NCBI GenBank assembly: GCA_029259875.1
Contig: JAJDEK010000080.1
Coordinates: forward strand, 1-11,106
DNA from: Planctomycetaceae bacterium
GTDB lineage: Bacteria > Planctomycetota > Planctomycetia > Planctomycetales > Planctomycetaceae
DNA length: 11,106 nt
Direction of reading: 5' to 3'
In this document: positions 1 to 8,766 of the stretch, piece after piece
Layout: each line of letters starts with the position of its first letter
Numbering within the stretch: the first letter of the stretch is position 1
The notes under the pieces: generated by a model
Seen by the model: the letters and a program-made list of their open reading frames with translations, nothing else
Database searches by the model: none
What the model was told of the DNA's origin: nothing
Program-made: the position numbers and the translations under genes

Positions 1-1078
1 AGAAATTAAAATTCCTGATCTATCGGAAAGAGCGGTGATTCAGTTGGAAGCGATCGGTAAAAAATCGATTCCGATTCTTAAATCTGCCTTAAAAAGCCCT
101 TTATTAGAAGTTCGTTTTCATGCGGCTGTCGCGTTGGCCTATCTGGATAATGGATCTGGTCTCAAAGATTTAGCCGAAGCTGCCAGAGTTGAACCTGCGT
201 TTCGTGTTTATGCGTTAGCTGCGATGTCAGCCATTGATGAACCAGAGGCTCATATCTATTTACGTGAATTGATGAGTATGACCAGTGCAGAAACCCGTTA
301 TGGCGCATTCCGTGCGCTGTGGACACTGGATAAAAATGATCCATTCATTCGCGGCGAAGATATGAATGGGCAATTCATGCTGCATGTTTTGAAAACCGAA
401 TTAGAAATGATAACTCAAAACGATCCAAATCAAAAAGAAGGCGCTCCGAAGAATGGTGGTCCCATGGTTCATATCACACATCGCAAACATCCTGAGGTGG
501 TACTCTTTGGTTCCCAACAAGAATTCCGTGTTCCTGTCGCCTTGCGAGCTGGTGATGTTTTAATTACGGGTGCGCCTGGTGTCGATCAGCTTATTGTAAG
601 TAAGTATGCTGTGGGTGAAAAAGATCAACGGAAGAAAGTGTCAAAAAATATTGCTGTTGTGATTCGAACAGCAGTAGAGATGGGCGCTAGTTATCCCGAC
701 ATTGCTCAGATGATATTACAGGCACATCAACAAGGGAATATTGCTGGGCAAGTTGAAATTGATGCCCTACCAGAAGGGGGCCGCTTCTATTATCGCCCTG
801 TTGAGCAAGATGCTCTGATGGCTTTAAAGTCAGGTGATATGAAATCTTCAAAGTCAAAAAAGAAAAAGAGTGCTCGTGTAGGCAATGAGAATATGGTTCC
901 CAACATTTTTCATACAGGTGCACCTCGTAAAAAATCAAGCTCTAAACCATTGGATGAATCGACGGATATAGGAGAAGTAACTTTATCCGATTCTCGAAAG
1001 TCAAAGTCATCTGAAGACGATGGAAAATTCATCAAACAGAGTACTTTCAAAGACTGGTTTCGTTATTTTAACAAATAA
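1..1078 (+). CDS. HEAT-repeat protein with FlgI-like C-terminal segment (5' end missing)
   Basis: The frame is open to the left edge (first full codon at 2), so the start is outside the window and 358 residues are visible; a GTG at 35 is only an internal valine. Residues about 12-115 are alternating hydrophobic helices of HEAT type (for example VRFHAAVALAYL and RYGAFRALWTLD). Residues about 165-265 form a compact beta-rich stretch ending in AVEMGASYPDIAQ, ILQAHQQGNIAG and VEIDALP (224-257), which resembles the C-terminal end of flagellar P-ring protein FlgI (lGxxPxDliaiLqal, then GaLxAeleiI). The last 80 residues are a Lys/Ser-rich, probably disordered tail. I recall planctomycete proteins with HEAT repeats annotated as FlgI, but cannot check this. 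A role in a P-ring-like structure is inference; the safe call is a HEAT-repeat protein. It is separated by 98 bp from smc and may be a different transcript. Confidence 0.62.
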   Translation, partial: EIKIPDLSERAVIQLEAIGKKSIPILKSALKSPLLEVRFHAAVALAYLDNGSGLKDLAEAARVEPAFRVYALAAMSAIDEPEAHIYLRELMSMTSAETRYGAFRALWTLDKNDPFIRGEDMNGQFMLHVLKTELEMITQNDPNQKEGAPKNGGPMVHITHRKHPEVVLFGSQQEFRVPVALRAGDVLITGAPGVDQLIVSKYAVGEKDQRKKVSKNIAVVIRTAVEMGASYPDIAQMILQAHQQGNIAGQVEIDALPEGGRFYYRPVEQDALMALKSGDMKSSKSKKKKSARVGNENMVPNIFHTGAPRKKSSSKPLDESTDIGEVTLSDSRKSKSSEDDGKFIKQSTFKDWFRYFNK

Positions 1079-1164
1079 TCTCGTTTAGAGATCGACTCAA
1101 GATCTATTACTTTTGATTCCTGTTTGTCAACTAAAAGTCAGGCTCCCACTGTCTGTTTTCCGGG

Positions 1165-1169
1165 TAAGG
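1165..1169 (+). promoter_or_regulatory. Shine-Dalgarno of smc (decides start)
   Basis: TAAGG lies 7 bases before the ATG at 1177 and only 4 before the GTG at 1174. The spacing favours the ATG, giving the usual SMC beginning [13 protein letters not shown] rather than one extra residue. Confidence 0.6.
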
Positions 1170-1176
1170 TTAAGTG

Positions 1177-4100
1177 ATGCTGAAGTCATTGGAACTGTTC
1201 GGCTTTAAGAGTTTTGCCGACCGGACCATCTTTGAATTTTCGGATGGCATCACTTGCGTTGTTGGGCCTAACGGCAGTGGTAAGAGTAATGTCGTAGACG
1301 GAATTAAATGGGTTCTGGGCGACCAGAGTCCCAAAAGTCTTCGCGGCAAGGATATGACCGATGTGATCTTCAATGGCTCGAAAGGTCGCAAGGCAAACGC
1401 CTATGCTGAAGCCACTTTGACTTTTAACAATCAAGGTGGTTTTCTTGATATTGATGCGCCGGAAGTTCACATTGGACGCAGACTGTGGAAGAATGGCGAT
1501 TCAGAATATCTTCTCAATCGAACCCCGGTACGTCTCAAAGATATCCGTGATTTATTCATGGGAACAGGTGCCGCGACATCTGCCTACAGTATCATTGAAC
1601 AGGGGCGTGTCGATCAAATTCTGCAGGCAAATGCCGCAACACGTCGTGTTGTATTTGAAGAAGCTGCTGGTATCAGTCGCTATAAATCCAGAAAGATCGA
1701 CGCAGAACGAAAATTGGAACGGGTCGGCCAGAATATACTCAGACTCACTGATATTGTCGATGAAGTGGAAGCCCAACTGAATTCAACTCGTAGTCAGGCT
1801 TCCAAAGCAGCCAAATACCGCGAAGCTTCAACCGAACTTCGTAAGCTATGGATGGGAATGGCTGCGGATGACTGGCGGCACTTAACTACACAACAGTCTT
1901 CCATTCAGGAAAAAATTGATCAGCATCAAAAGCGTCTCGATGAACTGAATGCCGAATATCAAACTTATGAAGACAAGTTGTCTGCGATTGATTCTGAGGT
2001 CACAGAAATTGATGATCAATTGAGAACGGTTGAGAAAAAACTGACTTCATTTCGAGAAGGTATCGCTGGAAATCAAACTTCGATCGAACATCAACTCGAA
2101 CGGAAACAGGAATTCGAATCTGAGATCATTCGTTTGCGCAAGCAGCGAATTCTGATGGCGAGAAGAACATCGGAAATTCAAAAAGATTTGGAGACTGTCT
2201 CGAATGAAAAAAATAAATCTGAGTCCGAATTCCAAATTCAACGCCAGAAATTGGAAGAAATTCATACAAAAATTATTGCTGTTACCGAAGAGTTAGGTGC
2301 GGCCAATGAGCAAGTTCAACAAAAGCAGCAGCTTGTTCAGGAACTAACTAAGCAGTCTCTGGCTCTGGATAACAAACTTTTTTCTGTTCAGACACAACTG
2401 GAGACGTATAACGCTTCAACCGTGAAATCAAATGAGAAACGCTTACAGTTGGAAGCGAAAGCTCGGGATGCAGAGTCTGTTGTTGAGCAAAGCAAAGCAC
2501 GATTTCGAATTGCCGGCGACAAGGTCGCTGAATTTGCGCAGTGCCTGTCGGACGTAGACGAAAAACAGCAAGCTTTTTTAAGCGAGCAAGATCAAAAAAC
2601 ACAACAGCTCTCGGATCTTCGAGAAAAACGGAGTGCATATCAGGCTCGCAGGAGTGTCTTAGAAGATCTTGAACGCCGTCAAGAGGGGATCAGTATCGGC
2701 GTAAAAGAGATTTTGAATCGCGCTCAGACTTCAAATCATTCACCTTGGAACACGATTATCGGTAGTGTTGCTGATCTACTAGATGTTGATCTGGAACAAG
2801 CGGCTCTCTTGGAAGTTGCCTTGGGGATTCGGTCTCAATTATTGGTGATCAAAGAATTTGACTCACTCTATCAATTCCTGAAAGAAGGAAAATACTCTAT
2901 TTCTGGTCGGGTCGGGTTTATCACACGGCCTTCTTTACAAATTGTGAACGATCAAACTATACCGACTGTAAATGGATTTTCTGTGGAAGGAAATGCCACA
3001 AATGTTGAGCCCTTACATGCAGAACCGAACCAGGTAATTTCAGATTTATCAATGCATCGCGGTGTGATTTATCGTGCAGATCAGTTAGTCAATCTCACCG
3101 AAGAAAACAGATTACTTGCACAATTGCTGTTATCTGATACGTGGATTGTCGATTCATTGGAGACCGCAGTAAACCTGTCGCGAACTGAAGGGCATAATTG
3201 CCGGTTTGTCACATTACAAGGAGAATTGATCGAAGCAAATCAGTCTATTTTTGTTGGCGCAGTTCGTAGTGAGTCCGCGCTATTCACCCGGAGGAGTGAA
3301 TTAAGAAAGCTGAAAAACGATTTGATTCGAATTGATCGTACATTGAACGATAATGAGTCTGCTCTCGAAAAATTAGATGCATTACTGTCGACCGTTGATT
3401 CAGAACGAGCTTCCTGGCAAGAAAAAATGCAACTAGCATCAGAGACTCTCTTGACGGAAAAGGCGGCGAAAGCAGCAGCCGAACATAAGCTAGAGCAGTT
3501 AAACGAAGAATTATCAACGGTTCGAAATGATCTAAGTGATCTGGAAGACCATGCCCAAAAATTACATACCGAATCAGAAGTAGTGTTAATCGAGAAACAA
3601 AGTGCAGAAGAAAAATTGGAAAATCTGAACTCGTTGATTCAGCAGGATGAATCCGTTTTATTAAACAAACAGTGTGAAGTTCAGGAGCTCAAAGAACAAC
3701 AAAATTCCAGACAACTGGAATTAGCAACGCATGAAGAACGTTTGACTGGACTTACGCAGCGTTTTGGCCGCTTGAGATTGGAGTTTGAACAACGACAACA
3801 GCAACAGGAAGAGTCCGATCGTCGTTATGAATTGTCACTGGAAAAAAACTCACAAATTAAACTACATATTTTAAATACTCGTGCTGATTTGGATGAACAG
3901 TTTTTACTGCAAGATATATCACAAGGGCAGGCAAGCCATTTCATCGCGCTGCGCGAGCAAAAACGACAATTCAAAAAACAGTTAAGCTCTGAAGAAGCAG
4001 CAATTCGCAAAGAGCGGCGTGAACTTAGTGAAAAGAAACATGAAGAAGAAATAAAGACCCACGATATCGAACATCAGATCAGTTCTCTGAGTGAACGAAT

Positions 4101-5088
4101 CGAGGAAGAATATCAGCTCTCTCTGGAAGAGATCGTTACATCGGGAGAGTCAGTCCTTAAACAATACCTGGAAGAGGAAACCCAGAAAGATTCAGGGCAA
4201 AATGATCCTGGAAGCGAACTCGCCACTCAGTCAGAATTGATGGGAGTGGAAAACGAGATTGATTCCCAAACAATCAAAGATGAAAACAATGACCAAGTTG
4301 AGATCGAACTCGTTGAAGAGGGTACCGAATCTTCTCAACTCGGGTTTAATATCGAACTCTACCTCGAAATCCGACCGGAAATCGAAGCACAGGTCAATCG
4401 TCTGCGACGCAAAATTAAAATGATGGGCAGCATTAATTCAGATAGTCTCAAGGATTTGGACGAGCTGGAATGCCGTTTTGAGTATATGAAGTCACAATTA
4501 GATGATCTGGGCGAAGCAAAATCTTCGTTAGAAGAAATTATTCGTCGAATCAACGTGGAAAGCAGGCGGTTGTTTGTAGATACCTTTGATGTGATTCGTG
4601 TCCATTTTCAGGAAATTTTCCGTAAGCTGTTTGGAGGAGGCGAAGCTGATATTATTCTGGAAGATCCGGAAGATATCCTCGAATGTGGAATAGAAATCGT
4701 AGCCCGTCCTCCGGGAAAAGAGCTGCGCGGTCTGACTTTACTAAGCGGTGGAGAAAAAACATTGACGGCAGTTGCGCTTTTAATGTCGATTTTCCGTAGC
4801 CGTCCCAGTCCATTCTGTATTTTGGATGAAGTGGATGCCGCTTTGGATGAGGCTAATGTCGAGCGTTATGCCGGGCTGATTGACGACTTCAAAGAAACCA
4901 CACAGTTCATCATGATCACGCATAATAAGCGGTCTATGACTGTTGGAAATGTTCTGTATGGAGTTACAATGGAGCAATCGGGAGTCTCCAAACGGATGTC
5001 CGTACGATTTGATGACATCACTGAAGATGGAAACTTCAAACAGTCAAACTCCACAAATTCGTCTGATAGTGCTTCAGAGGCAGCTTGA
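1177..5088 (+). CDS. smc: Chromosome segregation/condensation ATPase SMC
   Basis: SMC is the coiled-coil ABC-type ATPase that, as a dimer with ScpA and ScpB, loops and compacts the nucleoid; neither partner is in this window. The 1303-residue product has every expected part: N-terminal head starting [13 protein letters not shown] with Walker A GPNGSGKS (30-37); the [20 protein letters not shown] region; a long coiled coil (about 165-500); a hinge (about 504-700); a returning coil; and the C-terminal head with FGGGEADI, signature LSGGEKTL (1189-1196), Walker B FCILDE (D1217, E1218), ITHNK, and the closing [12 protein letters not shown]. It is about 120 residues longer than a typical bacterial SMC (near 1180). 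Much of the excess is an acidic, low-complexity segment at 1005-1054 in the C-terminal coil. The usual Gly-rich SMTGG motif of the hinge is replaced by SIFVGAV around residue 694. Start chosen at ATG 1177 from RBS spacing and family N-terminus. The gene looks intact. Confidence 0.97.
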   Translation: MLKSLELFGFKSFADRTIFEFSDGITCVVGPNGSGKSNVVDGIKWVLGDQSPKSLRGKDMTDVIFNGSKGRKANAYAEATLTFNNQGGFLDIDAPEVHIGRRLWKNGDSEYLLNRTPVRLKDIRDLFMGTGAATSAYSIIEQGRVDQILQANAATRRVVFEEAAGISRYKSRKIDAERKLERVGQNILRLTDIVDEVEAQLNSTRSQASKAAKYREASTELRKLWMGMAADDWRHLTTQQSSIQEKIDQHQKRLDELNAEYQTYEDKLSAIDSEVTEIDDQLRTVEKKLTSFREGIAGNQTSIEHQLERKQEFESEIIRLRKQRILMARRTSEIQKDLETVSNEKNKSESEFQIQRQKLEEIHTKIIAVTEELGAANEQVQQKQQLVQELTKQSLALDNKLFSVQTQLETYNASTVKSNEKRLQLEAKARDAESVVEQSKARFRIAGDKVAEFAQCLSDVDEKQQAFLSEQDQKTQQLSDLREKRSAYQARRSVLEDLERRQEGISIGVKEILNRAQTSNHSPWNTIIGSVADLLDVDLEQAALLEVALGIRSQLLVIKEFDSLYQFLKEGKYSISGRVGFITRPSLQIVNDQTIPTVNGFSVEGNATNVEPLHAEPNQVISDLSMHRGVIYRADQLVNLTEENRLLAQLLLSDTWIVDSLETAVNLSRTEGHNCRFVTLQGELIEANQSIFVGAVRSESALFTRRSELRKLKNDLIRIDRTLNDNESALEKLDALLSTVDSERASWQEKMQLASETLLTEKAAKAAAEHKLEQLNEELSTVRNDLSDLEDHAQKLHTESEVVLIEKQSAEEKLENLNSLIQQDESVLLNKQCEVQELKEQQNSRQLELATHEERLTGLTQRFGRLRLEFEQRQQQQEESDRRYELSLEKNSQIKLHILNTRADLDEQFLLQDISQGQASHFIALREQKRQFKKQLSSEEAAIRKERRELSEKKHEEEIKTHDIEHQISSLSERIEEEYQLSLEEIVTSGESVLKQYLEEETQKDSGQNDPGSELATQSELMGVENEIDSQTIKDENNDQVEIELVEEGTESSQLGFNIELYLEIRPEIEAQVNRLRRKIKMMGSINSDSLKDLDELECRFEYMKSQLDDLGEAKSSLEEIIRRINVESRRLFVDTFDVIRVHFQEIFRKLFGGGEADIILEDPEDILECGIEIVARPPGKELRGLTLLSGGEKTLTAVALLMSIFRSRPSPFCILDEVDAALDEANVERYAGLIDDFKETTQFIMITHNKRSMTVGNVLYGVTMEQSGVSKRMSVRFDDITEDGNFKQSNSTNSSDSASEAA

Positions 5089-5160
5089 GGAAAAACAGCC
5101 TACAAGCTTGCACTTCGCTTGGAGACGGAATTTTTCGCCAGAGATACAGTTGAGGTTTAG

Positions 5161-5640
5161 ATGTCTGATCTAACTCATTTTGATGAAGATGGTGCCAGCC
5201 GGATGGTCGACGTAGGTGCCAAAGCAGTCACAGTGCGAACCGCTATTGCCGAATCTTTTGTCACGATGAAACCAGAAACCCAAAAACTCATTTTGGATCG
5301 ACGAATTTCCAAAGGGGATGTGCTGGAAATTGCTCGGATTGCCGGAATTATGGCCACCAAAAAGACGGCAGACCTGATCCCGTTATGTCATCCTCTCAGT
5401 ATCAATAGTGTGCGTCTTGATTTCGAATCCCTGAGCGAAACAACAATCCGCATTGAATCAACTGTGAAAATCGATGGTAAAACTGGCGTCGAAATGGAAG
5501 CGTTGACCGCGGTCAGCGTGGCGGCACTAACAATTTACGATATGTGTAAAGCCATTGATCGTGCGATGAGTCTGGGACCTACCCAGCTCGTTGAAAAATC
5601 AGGCGGAAAAAGTGGTCACTATATCAGGAAAACAGAATGA
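5161..5640 (+). CDS. moaC: Cyclic pyranopterin monophosphate synthase MoaC
   Basis: MoaC acts with MoaA in the first step of molybdenum cofactor biosynthesis, converting the 3',8-cyclo-GTP product of MoaA to cyclic pyranopterin monophosphate in the cytoplasm. The 159-residue length matches the family (about 160). Motifs seen in order are RMVDV (14-18), ISKGDV with the catalytic lysine equivalent K51, [15 protein letters not shown] (65-79), [22 protein letters not shown] with the second key lysine at K130, and the C-terminal KSGGKSG. GAGG at 5152-5155 sits 5 bases before the ATG. The gene follows smc by 72 bp on the same strand without a clear terminator between them, so read-through from smc is possible. 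No other moa, moe or mog gene is present, so the pathway must be encoded elsewhere. The gene looks intact. Confidence 0.97.
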   Translation: MSDLTHFDEDGASRMVDVGAKAVTVRTAIAESFVTMKPETQKLILDRRISKGDVLEIARIAGIMATKKTADLIPLCHPLSINSVRLDFESLSETTIRIESTVKIDGKTGVEMEALTAVSVAALTIYDMCKAIDRAMSLGPTQLVEKSGGKSGHYIRKTE

Positions 5641-5759
5641 TTTTCTGAGGTAATGCAGGTTGAGTTTCCCGTTTTTAATATGCATACCGGCTGATTTGAT
5701 CCCAGAATTCAAGAAAGATTGATTTCGACCGATGAAATCATTCAGGTGGTGCCCTGTTT

Positions 5760-5784
5760 GCATTCCTATCTGATGGTAGAATGC
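5760..5784 (+). other. Imperfect hairpin between moaC and the polyprenyl synthase gene
   Basis: GCATT and CTATC on the left (separated by one bulged C) pair with GGTAG and AATGC on the right, around a TGAT tetraloop: ten pairs including one G-T. No T-run follows, so it is not a classical Rho-independent terminator. A TAGAAT inside the right arm resembles a -10 box but has no well-spaced -35. A smaller perfect 7-bp hairpin (arms 5720-5726 and 5734-5740) lies 20 bp upstream. The remainder of the 260-bp spacer shows no coding potential. Confidence 0.4.
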
Positions 5785-5810
5785 TTACAATGATTCGGCT
5801 TAGTGATCTG

Positions 5811-5841
5811 GGAATACAGGTCATTTGTTCCGTGTTTTTTT
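5811..5841 (+). terminator. Weak candidate Rho-independent terminator
   Basis: GGAATA (5811-5816) can pair with TGTTCC (5826-5831) through six pairs including one T-G, with a 9-nt loop. After three bases follows a run of seven T (5835-5841). The T-run is good but the stem is weak. It would end transcription coming from smc-moaC about 60 bp before the next start, which would leave little room for a separate promoter; treat as tentative. Confidence 0.28.
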
Positions 5842-5900
5842 AAATAACCGACCGCCAGTCTAAAGCTGGGAAATCGATTCGATATTGTGGTGAGGCTGTA

Positions 5901-6893
5901 ATGGGGGACCATCTTACGACACATGACCTGTTGGCACGTGTCGAAGAGTTAATAGGCGGTGAGCTGGAACAAGCAGAGCGCGTTTTTTTAAACGAAGTAA
6001 ACTCGAAGCACCCCTATGTTCATGATGTTTTGCAGCATATCACTCGTTTTCAGGGCAAGCGACTGCGTCCCATTTTGTTGCTGCTTTCCGCTGCTGCTTC
6101 GGGGGGCATCAAAGACAGTCATTTTGTACTCGCTTCTGTCGTTGAAATGATTCATCTCGCAACTCTAGTGCATGATGATGTGCTGGATGATGCATTGATC
6201 CGCCGTCATGTCGCTACAGTCAATGCGCGTTGGAATAATGAAACGAGTGTTCTGGTCGGAGATTTTCTATTCACACACGCATTCCATCTTACGGCCAGTC
6301 TGGGAGATGCTCGCGCCTGTCGTTTGATTGGTCGTGCAACAAATCTGGTTTGTGAAGGCGAATTAGCGCAGATTTACGAACGTGGAAACCTGGATCTATC
6401 AGAAACGCAATACTTGGAGATCATTAACGGAAAAACTGCCGAGCTTTGCGCGATAAGTACACAGTTAGGGGCCATCTATTCTGACGCTGATGAAAAAATT
6501 GTCCAGGCAATGGATGATTACGGTCGTGCTTTGGGAGTTGCTTTCCAGATTACCGATGATTTGTTGGACTTACTCGGTACAGAAGAACAAATGGGTAAGT
6601 CCCTTGGCTCGGATCTACAAAAGGAAAAACTGACACTCCCCTTAATTCGGCTATTGAGTCAAAGTAGTCAAGATGATCAAATTGCTATTCAGGAAATTCT
6701 TTCTCAACCTGATCAACAAACAAAATCGCGGCTCAATCAATTTATTAAAAATAGTGATGCCATCGAGTATGCAGCAAATTGTGCTCGTGAATTCGCAATC
6801 AAGGCTAGGGAATCTCTCAAAGATTGCCCCCATTCACAAGCCAAACAGATTCTTGAAGAACTAACAGAATTTGCCATCCAAAGAACGATTTAG
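5901..6893 (+). CDS. Long-chain trans-polyprenyl diphosphate synthase (IspB/HepT type)
   Basis: The 330-residue protein is a class I trans-isoprenyl diphosphate synthase: it adds isopentenyl diphosphate units to an allylic primer, most likely to make the side chain of menaquinone or another quinone. Seen in the sequence: GKRLRP (52-57) for diphosphate binding; first aspartate-rich motif D92-D93-V-L-D96 followed by R101-R102; G-K-T near residue 180; and second aspartate-rich motif D219-D220-L-L-D223. The residue five before the first motif is the small A87, as in long-chain enzymes, rather than an aromatic residue as in many short-chain ones; length also fits the octaprenyl/heptaprenyl group. 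Exact chain length cannot be read from sequence, so no symbol is given. GAGG at 5892-5895 is 5 bases before the ATG. No quinone-pathway gene adjoins it. A farnesyl/geranylgeranyl synthase is the alternative. Confidence 0.93.
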   Translation: MGDHLTTHDLLARVEELIGGELEQAERVFLNEVNSKHPYVHDVLQHITRFQGKRLRPILLLLSAAASGGIKDSHFVLASVVEMIHLATLVHDDVLDDALIRRHVATVNARWNNETSVLVGDFLFTHAFHLTASLGDARACRLIGRATNLVCEGELAQIYERGNLDLSETQYLEIINGKTAELCAISTQLGAIYSDADEKIVQAMDDYGRALGVAFQITDDLLDLLGTEEQMGKSLGSDLQKEKLTLPLIRLLSQSSQDDQIAIQEILSQPDQQTKSRLNQFIKNSDAIEYAANCAREFAIKARESLKDCPHSQAKQILEELTEFAIQRTI

Positions 6894-6945
6894 TATCATC
6901 AGAGTAACTGTCACTTCTAGATCAGGTGAACCGGTGGCGAAGAGC

Positions 6946-6969
6946 ACGGTGTCTTTTAAATGACACCGT
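6946..6969 (+). terminator. Perfect 8-bp hairpin after the polyprenyl synthase gene; possible terminator
   Basis: ACGGTGTC (6946-6953) and GACACCGT (6962-6969) are exact reverse complements around an 8-nt AT-only loop. It lies 53 bp after the stop codon and 34 bp before the next start. The tail (TTAGCATTTATT) is only partly T-rich, so termination may be incomplete; an RNA-processing or 5'-UTR element of the permease gene is the alternative. Confidence 0.42.
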
Positions 6970-7002
6970 TAGCATTTATTCGGATTAAAAGGCTAGAGAA
7001 CA

Positions 7003-8748
7003 TTGTTTAGCAATCCAATATTCATCCGGGAAGCTTTGACTTCGCCCCGCCAGCTTCGTCATTATCTGATTCGTTCCGGATATGTCGCAGCCGTTTTTAT
7101 CTTGATTTTCACAGCCGGTCAAACAATCTTGGGAACTCAGCAAATTCAAACGGTTACGATTGGAGAATTTGCTCGCTTGGGAAATTTGATCTTCCAGATA
7201 ATCGCATTTCTCCAATTATTGCTCGTACTTTTTTTTACGCTTTTGTTTTCAGCAGGAAGTATTGCTCAGGAAAAAGACCGCGGGACACTCATTCTATTAT
7301 TAATGACTGAACTTAAAGACCGTGAACTTGTGAGTGGTAAAATTCAATCCAGTCTGCTCATTGTTTATGTTCTGTTGGCTGCTTCCATTCCAGTCTGTGT
7401 TTTCTTGTACTTGCTGGGAGGTGTTGAGCTATCTCAGATCATCTGGATGGAACTTTTGTGTTTGATGACCGTCTTCGCGACCGGAAGTTGGGCCGGGTTA
7501 GTAGCGTTTTGGAGAGAAAAAACATTTCAGACCTTAGCAATCAGTGTGTTAGGCATGGTCGTTTTTCTGGGAGTCGTGGAACTAGTCGTCAGTCTCATTG
7601 GTACACAATATGGAGTGCGCCCCTGGATTGCTGGTTTAAACCCATTTCGTTCCCTGTATGAAATCCTGAACCCCCTCTCGCTCAATTCAGGATTGCAAGT
7701 TGTTACTGTCAGTGCCTGGCCGTCATTGATTAGCCTGTTTGTCTTGGGGATTGCTCTTAAAGCTTACACGATTCTTCGTCTGCGTGTTTGGAACCCTTCT
7801 CGCTCAGTGTATAAGTCAGCGGCTAAAGAGGAGACAGAAGAAGCAGTCATCACAAAAGAGAAGTCGCGTCCCATCTGGTCAAATCCGGTTATTTGGCGGG
7901 AGATCATGACAAAAGCTTACGGCAGAAAAATTTTCGTGATTAAATTGGCGTATCTTCTTCTCGCGGGATTCACTCTCTGGTCTGCCTCGACTTCGAACGC
8001 GGCTGCTGAGGGAACTTTATATCTAGGCGTGATTCCTCCAGAGGGACTTGCTTTTGCAGGGATTGCCTGGTTGAGCCTGGTGTTGATGAATACTCAAGCG
8101 GTAACATCGATTACTTCAGAAAAAGACAGCAAGACTTTAGAACTATTATTGGTTACGGATATTTCCGCCAAGGAATTTGTGTTAGGAAAGTTAGGTGGTA
8201 TATTTTATAACAGTAAAGAAATCATTCTAATCCCGACGCTCATTTTGTTCTATCTTGTCTCTCAGGGTGCTTTTTCGGTGGAAGGATTTTTATGTACTCT
8301 TGTGGGCTTTTTCGCATTGATGATTTTTGCGATCGTACTTGGTTTGCATATGGGGCTCACCTATGACAATAGCCGTTCGGCAATCGGTGGCAGTCTGGGT
8401 ACCATGTTTTTCCTTTTTGTTGGAATTGCCATTTTTATGATTCTTTTGGTTCAGGCACGTTCTTCATTTGCTCTGCAGCTTCAGAGTTTCCTGGTATTTA
8501 TTGTTGTGGGAAGTGCGGCACTGCATTCCGTATTGACTCATCGCAACCCATCCCACGCATTAGCGATTTCTGCCTGGCTACTCCCCTTTCTGACTTTTTA
8601 TGCGATTACTTCGTTTTTGCTGGGGGGGACTCTGGGAGTTCTGATCACGATTCTATTTGCTTATGGACTTCCCGTTCTTTCAATGTATATTCCGGCAGTT
8701 TCTGAATTTGATGTTGCCTTGGGAAAAACCACTTTTGATAAAGGATAG
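7003..8748 (+). CDS. ABC-2 type transporter permease, internally duplicated
   Basis: This 581-residue integral membrane protein is the permease of an ABC-2 (export-type) transporter of the kind COG lists with GldF/NosY-like permeases; substrate unknown. Each half starts with NPxxxRE (N4-P5, R9-E10; N294-P295, R299-E300), then a hydrophobic helix, then an EKD..TL.LLL.T....E.V.GK motif (90-113 and 373-396, 13 of 24 identical), then a further run of helices. The polypeptide thus looks like a fused pair of half-size permeases, with roughly twelve helices in all and a charged linker at about 268-290. The start must be TTG at 7003: an in-frame TAG sits at 6994, no ATG lies near the conserved N-terminus, and AAAAGG (6987-6992) is 10 bases upstream. 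No ATPase gene is beside it, so its motor must come from elsewhere. The next gene follows after 18 bp, suggesting co-transcription. Confidence 0.85.
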   Translation: MFSNPIFIREALTSPRQLRHYLIRSGYVAAVFILIFTAGQTILGTQQIQTVTIGEFARLGNLIFQIIAFLQLLLVLFFTLLFSAGSIAQEKDRGTLILLLMTELKDRELVSGKIQSSLLIVYVLLAASIPVCVFLYLLGGVELSQIIWMELLCLMTVFATGSWAGLVAFWREKTFQTLAISVLGMVVFLGVVELVVSLIGTQYGVRPWIAGLNPFRSLYEILNPLSLNSGLQVVTVSAWPSLISLFVLGIALKAYTILRLRVWNPSRSVYKSAAKEETEEAVITKEKSRPIWSNPVIWREIMTKAYGRKIFVIKLAYLLLAGFTLWSASTSNAAAEGTLYLGVIPPEGLAFAGIAWLSLVLMNTQAVTSITSEKDSKTLELLLVTDISAKEFVLGKLGGIFYNSKEIILIPTLILFYLVSQGAFSVEGFLCTLVGFFALMIFAIVLGLHMGLTYDNSRSAIGGSLGTMFFLFVGIAIFMILLVQARSSFALQLQSFLVFIVVGSAALHSVLTHRNPSHALAISAWLLPFLTFYAITSFLLGGTLGVLITILFAYGLPVLSMYIPAVSEFDVALGKTTFDKG

Positions 8749-8766
8749 AGTGGCAACCCCTGAATC

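Noticed and set aside
1104..1130. Minus-strand TTGACA with TAATAG 15 bases downstream, which would drive antisense transcription into the HEAT-repeat gene
   Set aside because: Spacer is shorter than the usual 16-18 and there is no gene to serve; probably chance.
1186..1470. Minus-strand and alternative-frame open frames inside smc, including those at 2047-2265, 2348-2638, 3284-3517 and 3825-4010
   Set aside because: They lie fully within a well-supported smc reading frame, have unconvincing composition and show no recognisable motif.
5633..5647. CAGAA/TTCTG inverted repeat over the moaC stop codon
   Set aside because: Only 5 bp, AT-rich and with no T-run after it.
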